Shown: positions 1-6,769 of the stretch, in pieces
Numbering within the stretch: the stretch's first letter is position 1
Layout of the letters: each line of letters starts with the position of its first letter
DNA from: an uncultured Lachnospiraceae bacterium
Lineage (GTDB): Bacteria > Bacillota > Clostridia > Lachnospirales > Lachnospiraceae
Reading direction: 5' to 3'
Length of the DNA: 8,623 nucleotides
Assembly: GCA_947175775.1 (NCBI GenBank)
Contig: CAMWNY010000091.1
Span: 1-8,623, forward strand
Program-made: the position numbers and the translations under genes
Notes under the pieces: model-generated
Seen by the model: the letters and a program-made list of their open reading frames with translations, nothing else
Database searches by the model: none
Told to the model about the DNA's origin: nothing

Positions 1-587
1 ATAATCTCCTCCATTAACGCCTCATCGGGGAAATCAATATAGTGGAAAATACATCTTCTTAAAAACGCGTCGGGCAGCTCCTTCTCGGCATTCGACGTGA
101 TAATCACAATCGGTCTGTGCTTTGCCTTTACCGTGCGCTTTGTCTCATGGATATAAAACTCCATTTGGTCAAGCTCCCAAAGCAAGTCGTTTGGAAACTC
201 CAAGTCCGCCTTGTCAATCTCGTCAATTAAAAGTACTACCTGCTCCTCGCTCTCAAACGCTTCACCAAGCTTTCCAAGCTTGATATACCTTGCAATATCA
301 TCAACGCCCTCCTCACCGAACTGTCCGTCGTATAAGCGTTGAATGGTATCGTACATATACAGACCGTCCTGCGCCTTTGTCGTCGATTTTACGTTCCAAA
401 TAATCAGCCGTTTGCCAAGCGAATTTGCCACCGCCTGCGCAAGCATTGTCTTTCCGGTACCCGGCTCTCCTTTGATTAGCAGAGGTTTTTTTAAGGCAAT
501 TGCCACGTTCACGCTCGCCAAAAGCTCCTCGCTTGCCACATAATCCTGCGTACTGCTAAATGCTGTGTTTCCCATTTTTATAACCAT
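1..587 (-). CDS. MoxR-type AAA+ ATPase (partial, C-terminus off window)
   Basis: About 195 N-terminal residues are present; the gene runs off the left edge. Walker A is GEPGTGKT (about residues 40-47). Walker B is LLIDE (119-123) followed by IDKADLE, a signature of MoxR-type ATPases. A sensor-1-like TSN lies at 164-166 and a candidate arginine finger in FLRRC (about 175-179). Members of this family act as hexameric ATPase chaperones, usually with a VWA-domain partner encoded just downstream, which here would lie outside the window. The substrate is unknown. The start is ambiguous: the ATG at 587 is only 1 base from the AAGGAG, while the in-frame ATG at 575 is 13 bases away. The gap from the gpsA stop is 32 bases, so it is probably the last visible gene of the leftward operon. 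Family assignment is firm; biological role is not. Confidence 0.9.
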   Translation of the reverse strand, partial: MVIKMGNTAFSSTQDYVASEELLASVNVAIALKKPLLIKGEPGTGKTMLAQAVANSLGKRLIIWNVKSTTKAQDGLYMYDTIQRLYDGQFGEEGVDDIARYIKLGKLGEAFESEEQVVLLIDEIDKADLEFPNDLLWELDQMEFYIHETKRTVKAKHRPIVIITSNAEKELPDAFLRRCIFHYIDFPDEALMEEI

Positions 588-619
588 GCTCCTTTCTCAG
601 CCTGCTCCATGAAATCCTA

Positions 620-1633
620 TTAATCCCAGCCTTCGTCGCTGATAATCTCAATCTTTTTATCCCGTATCATCAAATCTTTTACTGCCGCAGCCGCGCTCTT
701 GTTTTGGAAGAGCACTTCGTTGACCTGCTCTATAATCGGAAGCTCTATATCATACTTCTTGGCAAGACCCATTGCCGCCTTTGCCGAGAAAACGCCCTCA
801 ACGACCATGTTGACCTCGTCCATTGCCTCATTCATTGTCTTTCCTTGTCCGATTAAAATACCGGCGCGCCTGTTTCTGCTGTGCATACTCGCGCAGGTTA
901 CAATCAAATCGCCAATACCCGAAAGCCCGCAAAAGGTCTCAAACTTTCCGCCCATCGCAATGCCAAGTCTTGCAATCTCCGCAATGCCGCGCGTAATCAG
1001 CGCAGCTTTCGTATTATCTCCGTATCCGAGTCCGTCCGCAATGCCGGCAGCAAGCGCAACCACATTCTTTAACGCCGCCCCAAGCTCAATGCCAAGCACG
1101 TCAGGGCTGATATATACACGGAACACATCGCTCATAAACACATTCTGAATATATTCCGCAGTCTTTTTTGTACCCGCGCCGACTACAATCGTTGTGGGAA
1201 TCCCCCTTCCGACCTCCTCTGCATGGGACGGTCCTGACAATACCGCAACATCTGCCTGCGGAATCTCGTCCTCAATCACCTGAGAGAGTGTCATCAGCGT
1301 CGCTTCCTCAATTCCCTTTGCCACATTCACAATAATTTGGTTTTGCGCTGCATACGCCTTCATTAAATGCGCCGTGCTTCTTGTAAAGGATGAGGGAACC
1401 GCAAGCACAAGAATATCTTTCTCGTCCATAGCCTGCTGCAAATCCGACGTAAAGCACATATCATCGGGAAGCTTTACTCCCGGCAGTTTCTCCTTTTGTT
1501 CATGCTCCCTGTTCAGCATTTCGATTTCTTTCTCCAACGCTGACCATACGGTAACCGTATGTCCGTTGTTGTGCAGCAGCACGGACAATGCAATTCCCCA
1601 GCTTCCTGCACCGATCATCCCAATTTTTGCCAT
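620..1633 (-). CDS. gpsA: NAD(P)H-dependent glycerol-3-phosphate dehydrogenase
   Basis: Reduces dihydroxyacetone phosphate to sn-glycerol-3-phosphate, the backbone for phospholipids, in the cytosol. The 337-residue length is normal for the family. The N-terminal Rossmann motif GAGSWG is at 8-13, VAKGIE at 104-109, GPSHAEEV at 134-141, the expected catalytic lysine in GAALKNVVAL (K189), NTKAALITRG at 207-216, and GLSGIGDLIVTC (236-247) followed by HSRNRRAG. I chose the ATG at 1633, which puts AAGGG 8 bases upstream and begins MAKIGMIG as usual; an upstream in-frame GTG at 1657 adds 8 residues but lacks a good ribosome binding site. It follows plsY by 84 bases, and its product is the PlsY substrate, so the two steps are paired in one transcript. 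Confidence 0.97.
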   Translation of the reverse strand: MAKIGMIGAGSWGIALSVLLHNNGHTVTVWSALEKEIEMLNREHEQKEKLPGVKLPDDMCFTSDLQQAMDEKDILVLAVPSSFTRSTAHLMKAYAAQNQIIVNVAKGIEEATLMTLSQVIEDEIPQADVAVLSGPSHAEEVGRGIPTTIVVGAGTKKTAEYIQNVFMSDVFRVYISPDVLGIELGAALKNVVALAAGIADGLGYGDNTKAALITRGIAEIARLGIAMGGKFETFCGLSGIGDLIVTCASMHSRNRRAGILIGQGKTMNEAMDEVNMVVEGVFSAKAAMGLAKKYDIELPIIEQVNEVLFQNKSAAAAVKDLMIRDKKIEIISDEGWD

Positions 1634-1693
1634 GTTTAATACCCTTATTCCTTTCACATTTTGAAGTTTCAGCTTTTTTAGAACAAACTTGCC

Positions 1694-1718
1694 GGTTGAA
1701 TGTTCTTTTCAACCTCCT
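1694..1718 (-). promoter_or_regulatory. Strong SD-like AGGAGG plus stem-loop in plsY-gpsA spacer
   Basis: Read on the minus strand, the plsY stop codon is embedded in TAAGGAGG. Right after it comes a perfect 7-bp stem (GGTTGAA / TTCAACC) with a 7-base loop. The AGGAGG (1713-1718) is about 80 bases from the gpsA ATG and has no well-placed start codon of its own; the TTG that directly abuts it has no spacing. There is no U-tract after the stem, so it is not an intrinsic terminator. It may be a processing or stability element, or chance. Confidence 0.4.
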
Positions 1719-2365
1719 TACTGCTCACTTTTTTTCGTCAGATATGTTTTTCGTTCCTCTTTGCGTATCAGCCTCTTGATATTCTCCCTGTGCCCCCAAA
1801 ATGCAAGCGCCGCCAAAAGCACCGTCACAATATAAAGCTCATTTAATGCTCCCTGCGGCATTCCAAATACTCCAAGCTGCCCGAAAAGAACCATCTCCGC
1901 AATCAGCAAAAGCTCTGTCACAAGCGAACCAAGCGATACATAATGCGTCGTAAAAAAGATGGTCAAAAAGCTGACTGCCTGCGGCAAAAGCAAATAAGGA
2001 TGAAAAAATATGATTAGTCCTGCCGTACATGCAATTCCTTTTCCGCCCTTAAAGCCCAAATAGAACGGGAAAATATGACCTAAAATCGCGCCCGCAGCCG
2101 CATAAATTGTCAGCAGATACAACACATCGCCATACTGCTCCCGAAACAAAATACGCGCCAGCATCATTGCAATCCCTGTCTTTAACATATCACAAAGAAG
2201 CACAATAATACCCGCTTTCTTTCCCAAAACGCGCAGGGAATTTGTCGTTCCCGCATTCCCGCTTCCGTAATTGCGAATGTCAATTCCGTGCAGCTTTCCA
2301 TATATATAGGAAGTTTGAAAGCAACCGCACACATAACCGATCAGTAAACATACCAAACGTATCAT
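1718..2365 (-). CDS. plsY: Glycerol-3-phosphate acyltransferase PlsY (acyl-phosphate dependent)
   Basis: Integral membrane enzyme that moves an acyl group from acyl-phosphate to glycerol-3-phosphate, giving lysophosphatidate. The 215-residue protein shows the three family motifs: GSGNAGTTN (34-42), where GSGNxGATN is more usual, GFKGGKG (104-110, preceded by HIFPFYL), and a C-terminal HRENIKR (192-198). Several hydrophobic segments surround them (about 1-20, 52-72, 80-100, 113-135, 140-160, 170-190), as expected for a multi-pass protein, and the tail is basic. The ATG at 2365 has AAAGG 9 bases upstream. It lies 53 bases after der and 84 before gpsA. Co-transcription with gpsA makes metabolic sense. 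Residues 40-41 (TT rather than AT) are a mild departure from the motif and unlikely to change function. Confidence 0.95.
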   Translation of the reverse strand: MIRLVCLLIGYVCGCFQTSYIYGKLHGIDIRNYGSGNAGTTNSLRVLGKKAGIIVLLCDMLKTGIAMMLARILFREQYGDVLYLLTIYAAAGAILGHIFPFYLGFKGGKGIACTAGLIIFFHPYLLLPQAVSFLTIFFTTHYVSLGSLVTELLLIAEMVLFGQLGVFGMPQGALNELYIVTVLLAALAFWGHRENIKRLIRKEERKTYLTKKSEQ

Positions 2366-2392
2366 TTCTACAATCCTTTGCCTTTCGCTTTA

Positions 2393-2431
2393 TTTATTTT
2401 TCATCCGAGGATAAAAATTTATTTTTCATCC
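2393..2431. repeat. 14-bp direct repeat spanning the der stop codon
   Basis: TTTATTTTTCATCC occurs at 2393-2406 and again at 2418-2431, 25 bases apart. On the minus strand the upstream copy encodes the last codons and stop of der (Asp-Glu-Lys-stop) and the second copy lies in the spacer before plsY. It is probably a small local duplication of the gene end; no function is implied. Confidence 0.6.
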
Positions 2432-3756
2432 TTGCGTTCCCTGATAATAAATTTCAGCGGCGTTCCCTTAAAGCCAAACGCCTCCCTAATCTTATTCTCA
2501 AGGTATCTGGTGTATGAAAAGTGCATCAGCTCCTTATCATTGACGAACACGACAAACGTCGGCGGCTTAACGCCCGCCTGCGTCGTATAAAAAATCTTCA
2601 GCCGTTTTCCCTTATCCGAAGGCGGCTGCTGAAGCGCCACTGCCTCCGTGACAATCTCATTGACTACTCCGGTCGAAATACGCAGGGACTGGTTTTCAAT
2701 CACCATGTCAATCGTCTCAAACAGCTTTCCGATTCTTTGCCCCGTAACCGCCGAAATAAAGACAATCTCTGCATACGTCATAAAAGAAAGCGTATTGCGC
2801 ACCTTCTCCGTAAAACGGTAAATCGTCTTGTCGTCCTTTTCAATCGCGTCCCACTTGTTGACCGCCACGATAATCCCTTTGCCTCTGTCATGCGCAATGC
2901 CCGCAATCTTGGCATCCTGCTCTGTCACGCCCTCCGTCGCGTCAATCATTAAAACCACCACGTCCGCGCGCTCTACCGCACTGACCGTACGGATAATCAT
3001 AAACCGCTCCAGCTCTTCCTTGATTTTATTTTTTCTGCGCAGTCCAGCCGTATCAATAAAGATATACTCTCTGCCGTTATATTTAATTTCCGTGTCAATC
3101 GCGTCTCTTGTCGTTCCGGCAATCTCAGAAACAATGACCCGGTTCTCGCCCGTAATCTTATTAATAATAGAAGATTTTCCTACATTCGGCTTTCCCACAA
3201 TCGCAATGCGCGGTCTGTCGTCCTCCTGCGCCTCAACCGCATCCTTGTCAAACAAATCCGTTACGGTATCCAGCATCTCTCCAAAACCTAACCGGTTTGC
3301 GGCAGAAACCGCGTGCGGCTCGCCGATACCCAAATTGTAAAACTCGTAGACGTCCGCCTCATACTTGGCAAAGCTGTCAACCTTGTTTACCACAAGCACG
3401 ACCGGCTTGCGGCTGCGCCTCAGCATGTCCGCAACCTTTGCGTCGGCATCTACCAGTCCCTGCTTCACGTCCACAAGAAAAATAATCACGTCCGCCGTAT
3501 CAATCGCAATCTGTGCCTGCTCCCGCATCTGCGAGAGAATAATGTCCTTGCTGTCCGGCTCAATGCCGCCTGTATCAATCAATGTAAAGTTCCAATTCAG
3601 CCAGCTGATGTCTGCATAAATCCTATCCCTTGTAATACCGGGAGTATCCTTGACAATTGATATTTTCTCCCCCGCAAGCGCATTAAACAATGTGGATTTT
3701 CCCACGTTGGGACGGCCGACAACAGCGACAATCGGTTTCTTACTGCTCTTTTCCAT
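2419..3756 (-). CDS. der: Ribosome assembly GTPase Der (EngA)
   Basis: Essential GTPase of 50S subunit maturation with two tandem G domains and a C-terminal KH-like domain. In the 445-residue protein the first G domain has P-loop GRPNVGKS (14-21), DTPGITRD, DTGG (61-64) and NKVD (124-127). The second has GKPNVGKS (188-195), DTAGLRRKNK (235-244), NKWD (300-303) and SA (335-336). The KH-like part covers about 351-440 and the tail is basic. Length and motif order are typical. The ATG at 3756 has GGAG 7 bases upstream. It starts 15 bases after the DUF512 gene stop, so the two are almost certainly co-transcribed. The end of the gene carries a short direct repeat that duplicates the stop region. 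Confidence 0.98.
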   Translation of the reverse strand: MEKSSKKPIVAVVGRPNVGKSTLFNALAGEKISIVKDTPGITRDRIYADISWLNWNFTLIDTGGIEPDSKDIILSQMREQAQIAIDTADVIIFLVDVKQGLVDADAKVADMLRRSRKPVVLVVNKVDSFAKYEADVYEFYNLGIGEPHAVSAANRLGFGEMLDTVTDLFDKDAVEAQEDDRPRIAIVGKPNVGKSSIINKITGENRVIVSEIAGTTRDAIDTEIKYNGREYIFIDTAGLRRKNKIKEELERFMIIRTVSAVERADVVVLMIDATEGVTEQDAKIAGIAHDRGKGIIVAVNKWDAIEKDDKTIYRFTEKVRNTLSFMTYAEIVFISAVTGQRIGKLFETIDMVIENQSLRISTGVVNEIVTEAVALQQPPSDKGKRLKIFYTTQAGVKPPTFVVFVNDKELMHFSYTRYLENKIREAFGFKGTPLKFIIRERKDEK

Positions 3757-3771
3757 TCCATAGCTCCATTT

Positions 3772-5112
3772 CTAATTGTTCGAATATAATATCGCGTCAA
3801 TAAAATCCTTTCCGCTTGATTTTACAATATCTACCGGAACTTGTAAAGCTTTTTCAAGTTCTTTGACCGTCATATCATCAAGAAACACGCTTTCCCCGCT
3901 CTTTAAAACATTCTGCGGCAAAAGCAGCCTTTCTCCTAAATCCTGCCCCATAAGCTGCGCCTTCAAGTCCTGTCCGGTCAGCAACCCCGACACTGTTATC
4001 AGCTCTCCGAAAAAATCATTCCGAATCGGATAAATGTGTATCGTAACCGTCTCAAATTCCGTCATCAGCGCATCCGCCATTTGTTTGACAAACGGATATG
4101 CAAGTTTTCCTGTGGCAATCGAACAGCTATGTTCTCCCATTGCCGCAATCCGCTGTCTGTCCTCTTTTGCTTCTGCAAGCGCCTGCGCAAATTCATCCAG
4201 CAAAAGCCGTATCATGCCGACGCCGTTTTCTAATTGCAGATACCCGTCATAACGCGCCTCCTCAGGCAGCTCCTCCTGCGCCAAAATATACCACTCATCA
4301 CTTGCATGGATAAAATGCAGACCGTATTCAGGGTAAAGCCTGTCCTGCCATTTATGAATTGTGGCAAGCACCGCCTTAGCATCTTCCTTTGTAAACGGCT
4401 CTAAAGGATAAAGTCCATCCCTGTACTTGGAAAGCCCAACCGGAACGACCGACACACTCTCAAGATTCGGCAAATACCGCGATAAATCCCGAATGCTGCG
4501 CTCTAACTCCTCTTTGTCGTTAACGCCCTTGCAAAGCACAATCTGCCCGTTCATGGTAATGCCCGCCTTAGCAAGCCGCCACGCCTTTTCTAATGCTTCA
4601 CCTGCAAAGCGGTTATTGAGCATTTGACAGCGCAGTTCGGGATTGGTTGTCTGAAACGACACATTAATCGGCGAAAGGTTATACTTGATAATGCGCGAAA
4701 TATCGTCGTCCGACATATTGGTGAGCGTCACATAATTTCCCTGTAAAAAAGAAAGCCTTGAATCATCATCCTTAAAATATAGCGTTTCCCGCATTCCCTT
4801 TGGCATTTGGTCAATAAAACAGAAAATACATTTGTTATGACACGAACGATAATCATCCATCAGCCCGTTTTCAAAACAGATGCCCAAGTCCTCATCGTAA
4901 TCCTTATCAATCTCAAGCAGCCACTCCTCGCCGGACGGTTTGCGAATCAATACCTCGATATATTCATCCTGTATATGATATTGATAATCAAAAATATCTT
5001 CTATTTTATTCCCGTTTATCTCAAGAAGCACGTCGCCTGCCGTAATTTCCAGCTCCTCGGCAATGCTTCCTGCTTCCACTGCTTCCACAATGTGTAAATG
5101 CTGCTTTTCCAT
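3772..5112 (-). CDS. DUF512 family radical SAM protein with N-terminal PDZ-like domain
   Basis: A 446-residue cytosolic protein of a family widespread in Clostridia whose reaction is not established to my knowledge. The N-terminus (about 5-70) reads like a PDZ domain, with AGSIAEELEITAGDVLLEINGNKIEDI. A radical SAM CX3CX2C cluster motif follows, C91-HNK-C95-IF-C98, then the family-typical FIDQMPKGMRETLYFKDDD stretch. The C-terminal half (about 200-420) is the DUF512 region with VVPVGLSKYRDGLYPLEPF. The ATG at 5112 matches where relatives usually begin, a few residues before the PDZ-like part; an in-frame ATG at 5148 would add 12 residues, and neither has a strong ribosome binding site. It is the first gene of the leftward operon and abuts der, which hints at a role near ribosomes or RNA, but this is inference only. 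Confidence 0.93.
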   Translation of the reverse strand: MEKQHLHIVEAVEAGSIAEELEITAGDVLLEINGNKIEDIFDYQYHIQDEYIEVLIRKPSGEEWLLEIDKDYDEDLGICFENGLMDDYRSCHNKCIFCFIDQMPKGMRETLYFKDDDSRLSFLQGNYVTLTNMSDDDISRIIKYNLSPINVSFQTTNPELRCQMLNNRFAGEALEKAWRLAKAGITMNGQIVLCKGVNDKEELERSIRDLSRYLPNLESVSVVPVGLSKYRDGLYPLEPFTKEDAKAVLATIHKWQDRLYPEYGLHFIHASDEWYILAQEELPEEARYDGYLQLENGVGMIRLLLDEFAQALAEAKEDRQRIAAMGEHSCSIATGKLAYPFVKQMADALMTEFETVTIHIYPIRNDFFGELITVSGLLTGQDLKAQLMGQDLGERLLLPQNVLKSGESVFLDDMTVKELEKALQVPVDIVKSSGKDFIDAILYSNN

Positions 5113-5170
5113 AATATGCCGCTTTCCCTCTAACTCTATTTTAATCATCCATTCCGGTAGTTAATCATGC

Positions 5171-5200
5171 GTAACAGTTCAGCCCCCGGTTTCCTGTTAC
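5171..5200 (-). repeat. Stem-loop at the 5' end of the DUF512-operon transcript
   Basis: A perfect 7-bp inverted repeat (GTAACAG / CTGTTAC) encloses a 16-base loop. As RNA from the minus strand it would start about 5 bases after the predicted transcription start, a position that could protect the 5' end. The loop begins and ends with GAA and contains CGG, like the hairpin at 5403-5430. Confidence 0.65.
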
Positions 5201-5211
5201 AGACATGCTCA

Positions 5212-5240
5212 ATTATACTAAAAATTTCTTGACGTGTCAC
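5212..5240 (-). promoter_or_regulatory. Sigma-A promoter of the DUF512-der-plsY-gpsA operon
   Basis: On the minus strand the -35 box is GTGACA (5235-5240), one mismatch from consensus. A 17-base spacer leads to a perfect -10 TATAAT (5212-5217). The predicted start is near 5205, giving a leader of roughly 90 bases to the ATG at 5112. Confidence 0.8.
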
Positions 5241-5257
5241 TACCTGAATGTTATAAA
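5229..5257 (+). promoter_or_regulatory. Sigma-A promoter of prs
   Basis: The -35 box TTGACG (5229-5234), 17-base spacer and -10 TATAAA (5252-5257) fit sigma-A well. The predicted start is near 5264, giving a prs leader of about 186 bases filled with inverted repeats. The -35 box directly abuts that of the opposite promoter. Confidence 0.8.
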
Positions 5258-5294
5258 ATATAAATATATGGAACAGAAAGTTACCGTTCACACA

Positions 5295-5319
5295 GGACTT
5301 AGCATTTACTGCTAAGTCC
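5295..5319 (+). repeat. Perfect 10-bp stem-loop in the prs leader
   Basis: The arms GGACTTAGCA (5295-5304) and TGCTAAGTCC (5310-5319) are perfectly complementary around a 5-base loop (TTTAC). It lies about 30 bases after the predicted start. No T-run follows, so it is not an intrinsic terminator. A weaker 4-bp stem (TACG / CGTA) follows at 5321-5332. Confidence 0.75.
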
Positions 5320-5342
5320 GTACGAAAACGTATATATTGCAA

Positions 5343-5401
5343 GTAAAAATCCATTTGCGCAACGAACTTGTTCGTTTTGCAATTTTTGCATGGATTTTTA
5401 C
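5343..5401 (+). repeat. Long imperfect hairpin in the prs leader
   Basis: The outer arms GTAAAAATCCAT (5343-5354) and ATGGATTTTTAC (5390-5401) match perfectly over 12 bp. The inner part continues with TTGC pairing GCAA, one wobble, one mismatch, and then AACGAAC / GTTCGTT (5361-5367 / 5370-5376) around a 2-base centre. A 7-base bulge (5383-5389) lies on the 3' side. The whole would be a 59-base rod in the prs leader RNA. It may be a dispersed repeat or a regulatory structure. Confidence 0.75.
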
Positions 5402-5402
5402 C

Positions 5403-5430
5403 TGTTACTGGAACGGAGTGAACAGTAACA
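5403..5430 (+). repeat. Stem-loop just upstream of the prs ribosome binding site
   Basis: The arms TGTTACTG (5403-5410) and CAGTAACA (5423-5430) form a perfect 8-bp stem with a 12-base loop, GAACGGAGTGAA. It ends 6 bases before the AGGA at 5437-5440 that serves the prs ATG at 5450, so it could influence translation. The stem and loop resemble the hairpin at 5171-5200 on the opposite transcript. Confidence 0.7.
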
Positions 5431-5449
5431 ACAGAAAGGAACAGGAAAA

Positions 5450-6640
5450 ATGCCCCATTTAGACAAACTTAAGAACGCTCTGCCCGTAGCGCCCCTAAAG
5501 CTTATGGTTTTGGACAGCGCGGCTGAGCTTGGAAACAAAGTAAATGATTATCTTGTCGATTACCGCCATCGGGAAAAGAATGCTTACACCGACGATCCGG
5601 CGTTTCAGGGATATGTGGAGGATGACTATCTCTTTCGCTTCTCAACGCCGCGCTTTAACAGCGGAGAGGGAAAAGCAATATTAGCAGAAACCGTCCGCGG
5701 AAAAGATTTGTTTATTTTGGTTGACGTGTGCAATCATAGTCTTACCTATCAAATGCAAGGTTATGTAAACCATATGTCTCCCGATGATCATTATCAGGAT
5801 TTAAAGCGCGTGATTGCGGCGACAAACGGAAAAGCACATCGAATCAATGTGATAATGCCCTTTCTGTATGAAGGGCGACAGCACAGACGTTCAGGAAGAG
5901 AAAGTCTTGACTGCGCATATGCATTCGAAGAATTGACCAACATGGGTGTCAGCAATTTTATTACCTTTGACGCGCATGACCCGCGCATTCAAAACGCTGC
6001 TCCTTTGAGCGGTTTTGACAATTTTACGGCACATTACCAGTTTACCCGTGCGCTTCTGCGCTCCGAAAAGGATTTGGTTTTGGACAAAGACCATATTATC
6101 GTTATTTCCCCTGATGAGGGCGCACTTGACCGTGCTATTTATTTTTCAAGCGTAATCGGCGCCGACACGGGTATGTTTTATAAACGCCGCGACTATTCGA
6201 CAATTGTCGGCGGAAAAAATCCGATTGTCGCACATGAATTTTTAGGCAATAATATTGAGGGAAAAGATATTATCATTATTGACGATATGATTTCATCCGG
6301 TGACAGCATGATTGACACCTCAAGGCAGTTAAAAGCTATGAAAGCCAAACGTGTGTTTATCTGTACGACGTTCGGACTGTTCACAAACGGACTTTCCGCT
6401 TTTGACAAAGCATACGAGGAGGGTGTATTTGATAAGGTCATCACCACCAATTTAAGCTACCGTCCGCCTGAGCTTCTGACAAAGCCTTATTATATGGAGG
6501 CGGATATGAGTAAGTTTTTGGCGTCCATTATTAACTTTATGAATCATGACCTTTCCATGGAAATCGTATCAACGCCGACGGAGCGTATTCAGCGTATTAT
6601 TGAACTTTATAATGATGACATGGAGATTTATCAGGTATAA
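5450..6640 (+). CDS. prs: Ribose-phosphate pyrophosphokinase (PRPP synthetase), long divergent form
   Basis: Makes PRPP from ribose-5-phosphate and ATP, feeding purine, pyrimidine, NAD, His and Trp synthesis. At 396 residues it is about 80 longer than classical enzymes (about 315); the extra length includes the N-terminus and several insertions. Recognisable parts are GEGKAILAETVRGKDLFI (72-89), the ATP-binding flexible loop YEGRQHRRSGRESLD (140-154), FDAHDPRIQ (173-181) in place of the usual DLH, SPDEGALDRA (220-229), YKRRD (244-248), and the PRPP loop IIIIDDMISSGDSM (274-287). That loop keeps both Asp residues but has SSGDS where classical enzymes have a T-A/G-GT type sequence. The start has AGGA 9 bases upstream. 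The gene is divergent from the DUF512 operon with a structured leader. Identity as a PRPP synthetase homologue is firm; full activity is inferred. Confidence 0.9.
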   Translation: MPHLDKLKNALPVAPLKLMVLDSAAELGNKVNDYLVDYRHREKNAYTDDPAFQGYVEDDYLFRFSTPRFNSGEGKAILAETVRGKDLFILVDVCNHSLTYQMQGYVNHMSPDDHYQDLKRVIAATNGKAHRINVIMPFLYEGRQHRRSGRESLDCAYAFEELTNMGVSNFITFDAHDPRIQNAAPLSGFDNFTAHYQFTRALLRSEKDLVLDKDHIIVISPDEGALDRAIYFSSVIGADTGMFYKRRDYSTIVGGKNPIVAHEFLGNNIEGKDIIIIDDMISSGDSMIDTSRQLKAMKAKRVFICTTFGLFTNGLSAFDKAYEEGVFDKVITTNLSYRPPELLTKPYYMEADMSKFLASIINFMNHDLSMEIVSTPTERIQRIIELYNDDMEIYQV

Positions 6641-6700
6641 ACAGCGTTGCCCGGTGACAGCGCGTTGTCTCTTATATAAAAAATTTCCTTTTTAGACAAA

Positions 6701-6736
6701 AATGGCTTTCTGCTTTATCATGAACAGAAAGCCATT
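6701..6736. terminator. Bidirectional intrinsic terminator between prs and tyrS
   Basis: A perfect 12-bp stem (AATGGCTTTCTG 6701-6712, CAGAAAGCCATT 6725-6736) has a 12-base loop. On the minus strand it is followed by a T-run (ATTTTTG), ending tyrS; on the plus strand by T-rich CTTATCTTTTTC, ending prs. It sits between two convergent genes, with no gene in the 129-base gap. Confidence 0.85.
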
Positions 6737-6769
6737 CTTATCTTTTTCTATCGTATCAGATTGTACGTA

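Noticed and set aside
588..619. A 10-codon frame (MEQAEKGAWL) between gpsA and the MoxR-type gene
   Set aside because: Too short, overlaps the next start and lacks a convincing ribosome binding site.
1634..1657. GTG start giving an 8-residue N-terminal extension of GpsA
   Set aside because: The extension has no good ribosome binding site, while ATG at 1633 has one at proper spacing and gives the normal GpsA N-terminus.
2828..3340. A 170-codon plus-strand open frame opposite der
   Set aside because: Antisense to a clear Der coding sequence with all G-motifs intact; Ser-rich shadow translation with no family features.
5145..5354. A 69-codon minus-strand open frame in the divergent intergenic region
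   Set aside because: It spans both promoters and several hairpins, the predicted minus-strand transcription start lies inside it, it has no ribosome binding site and no recognisable family.
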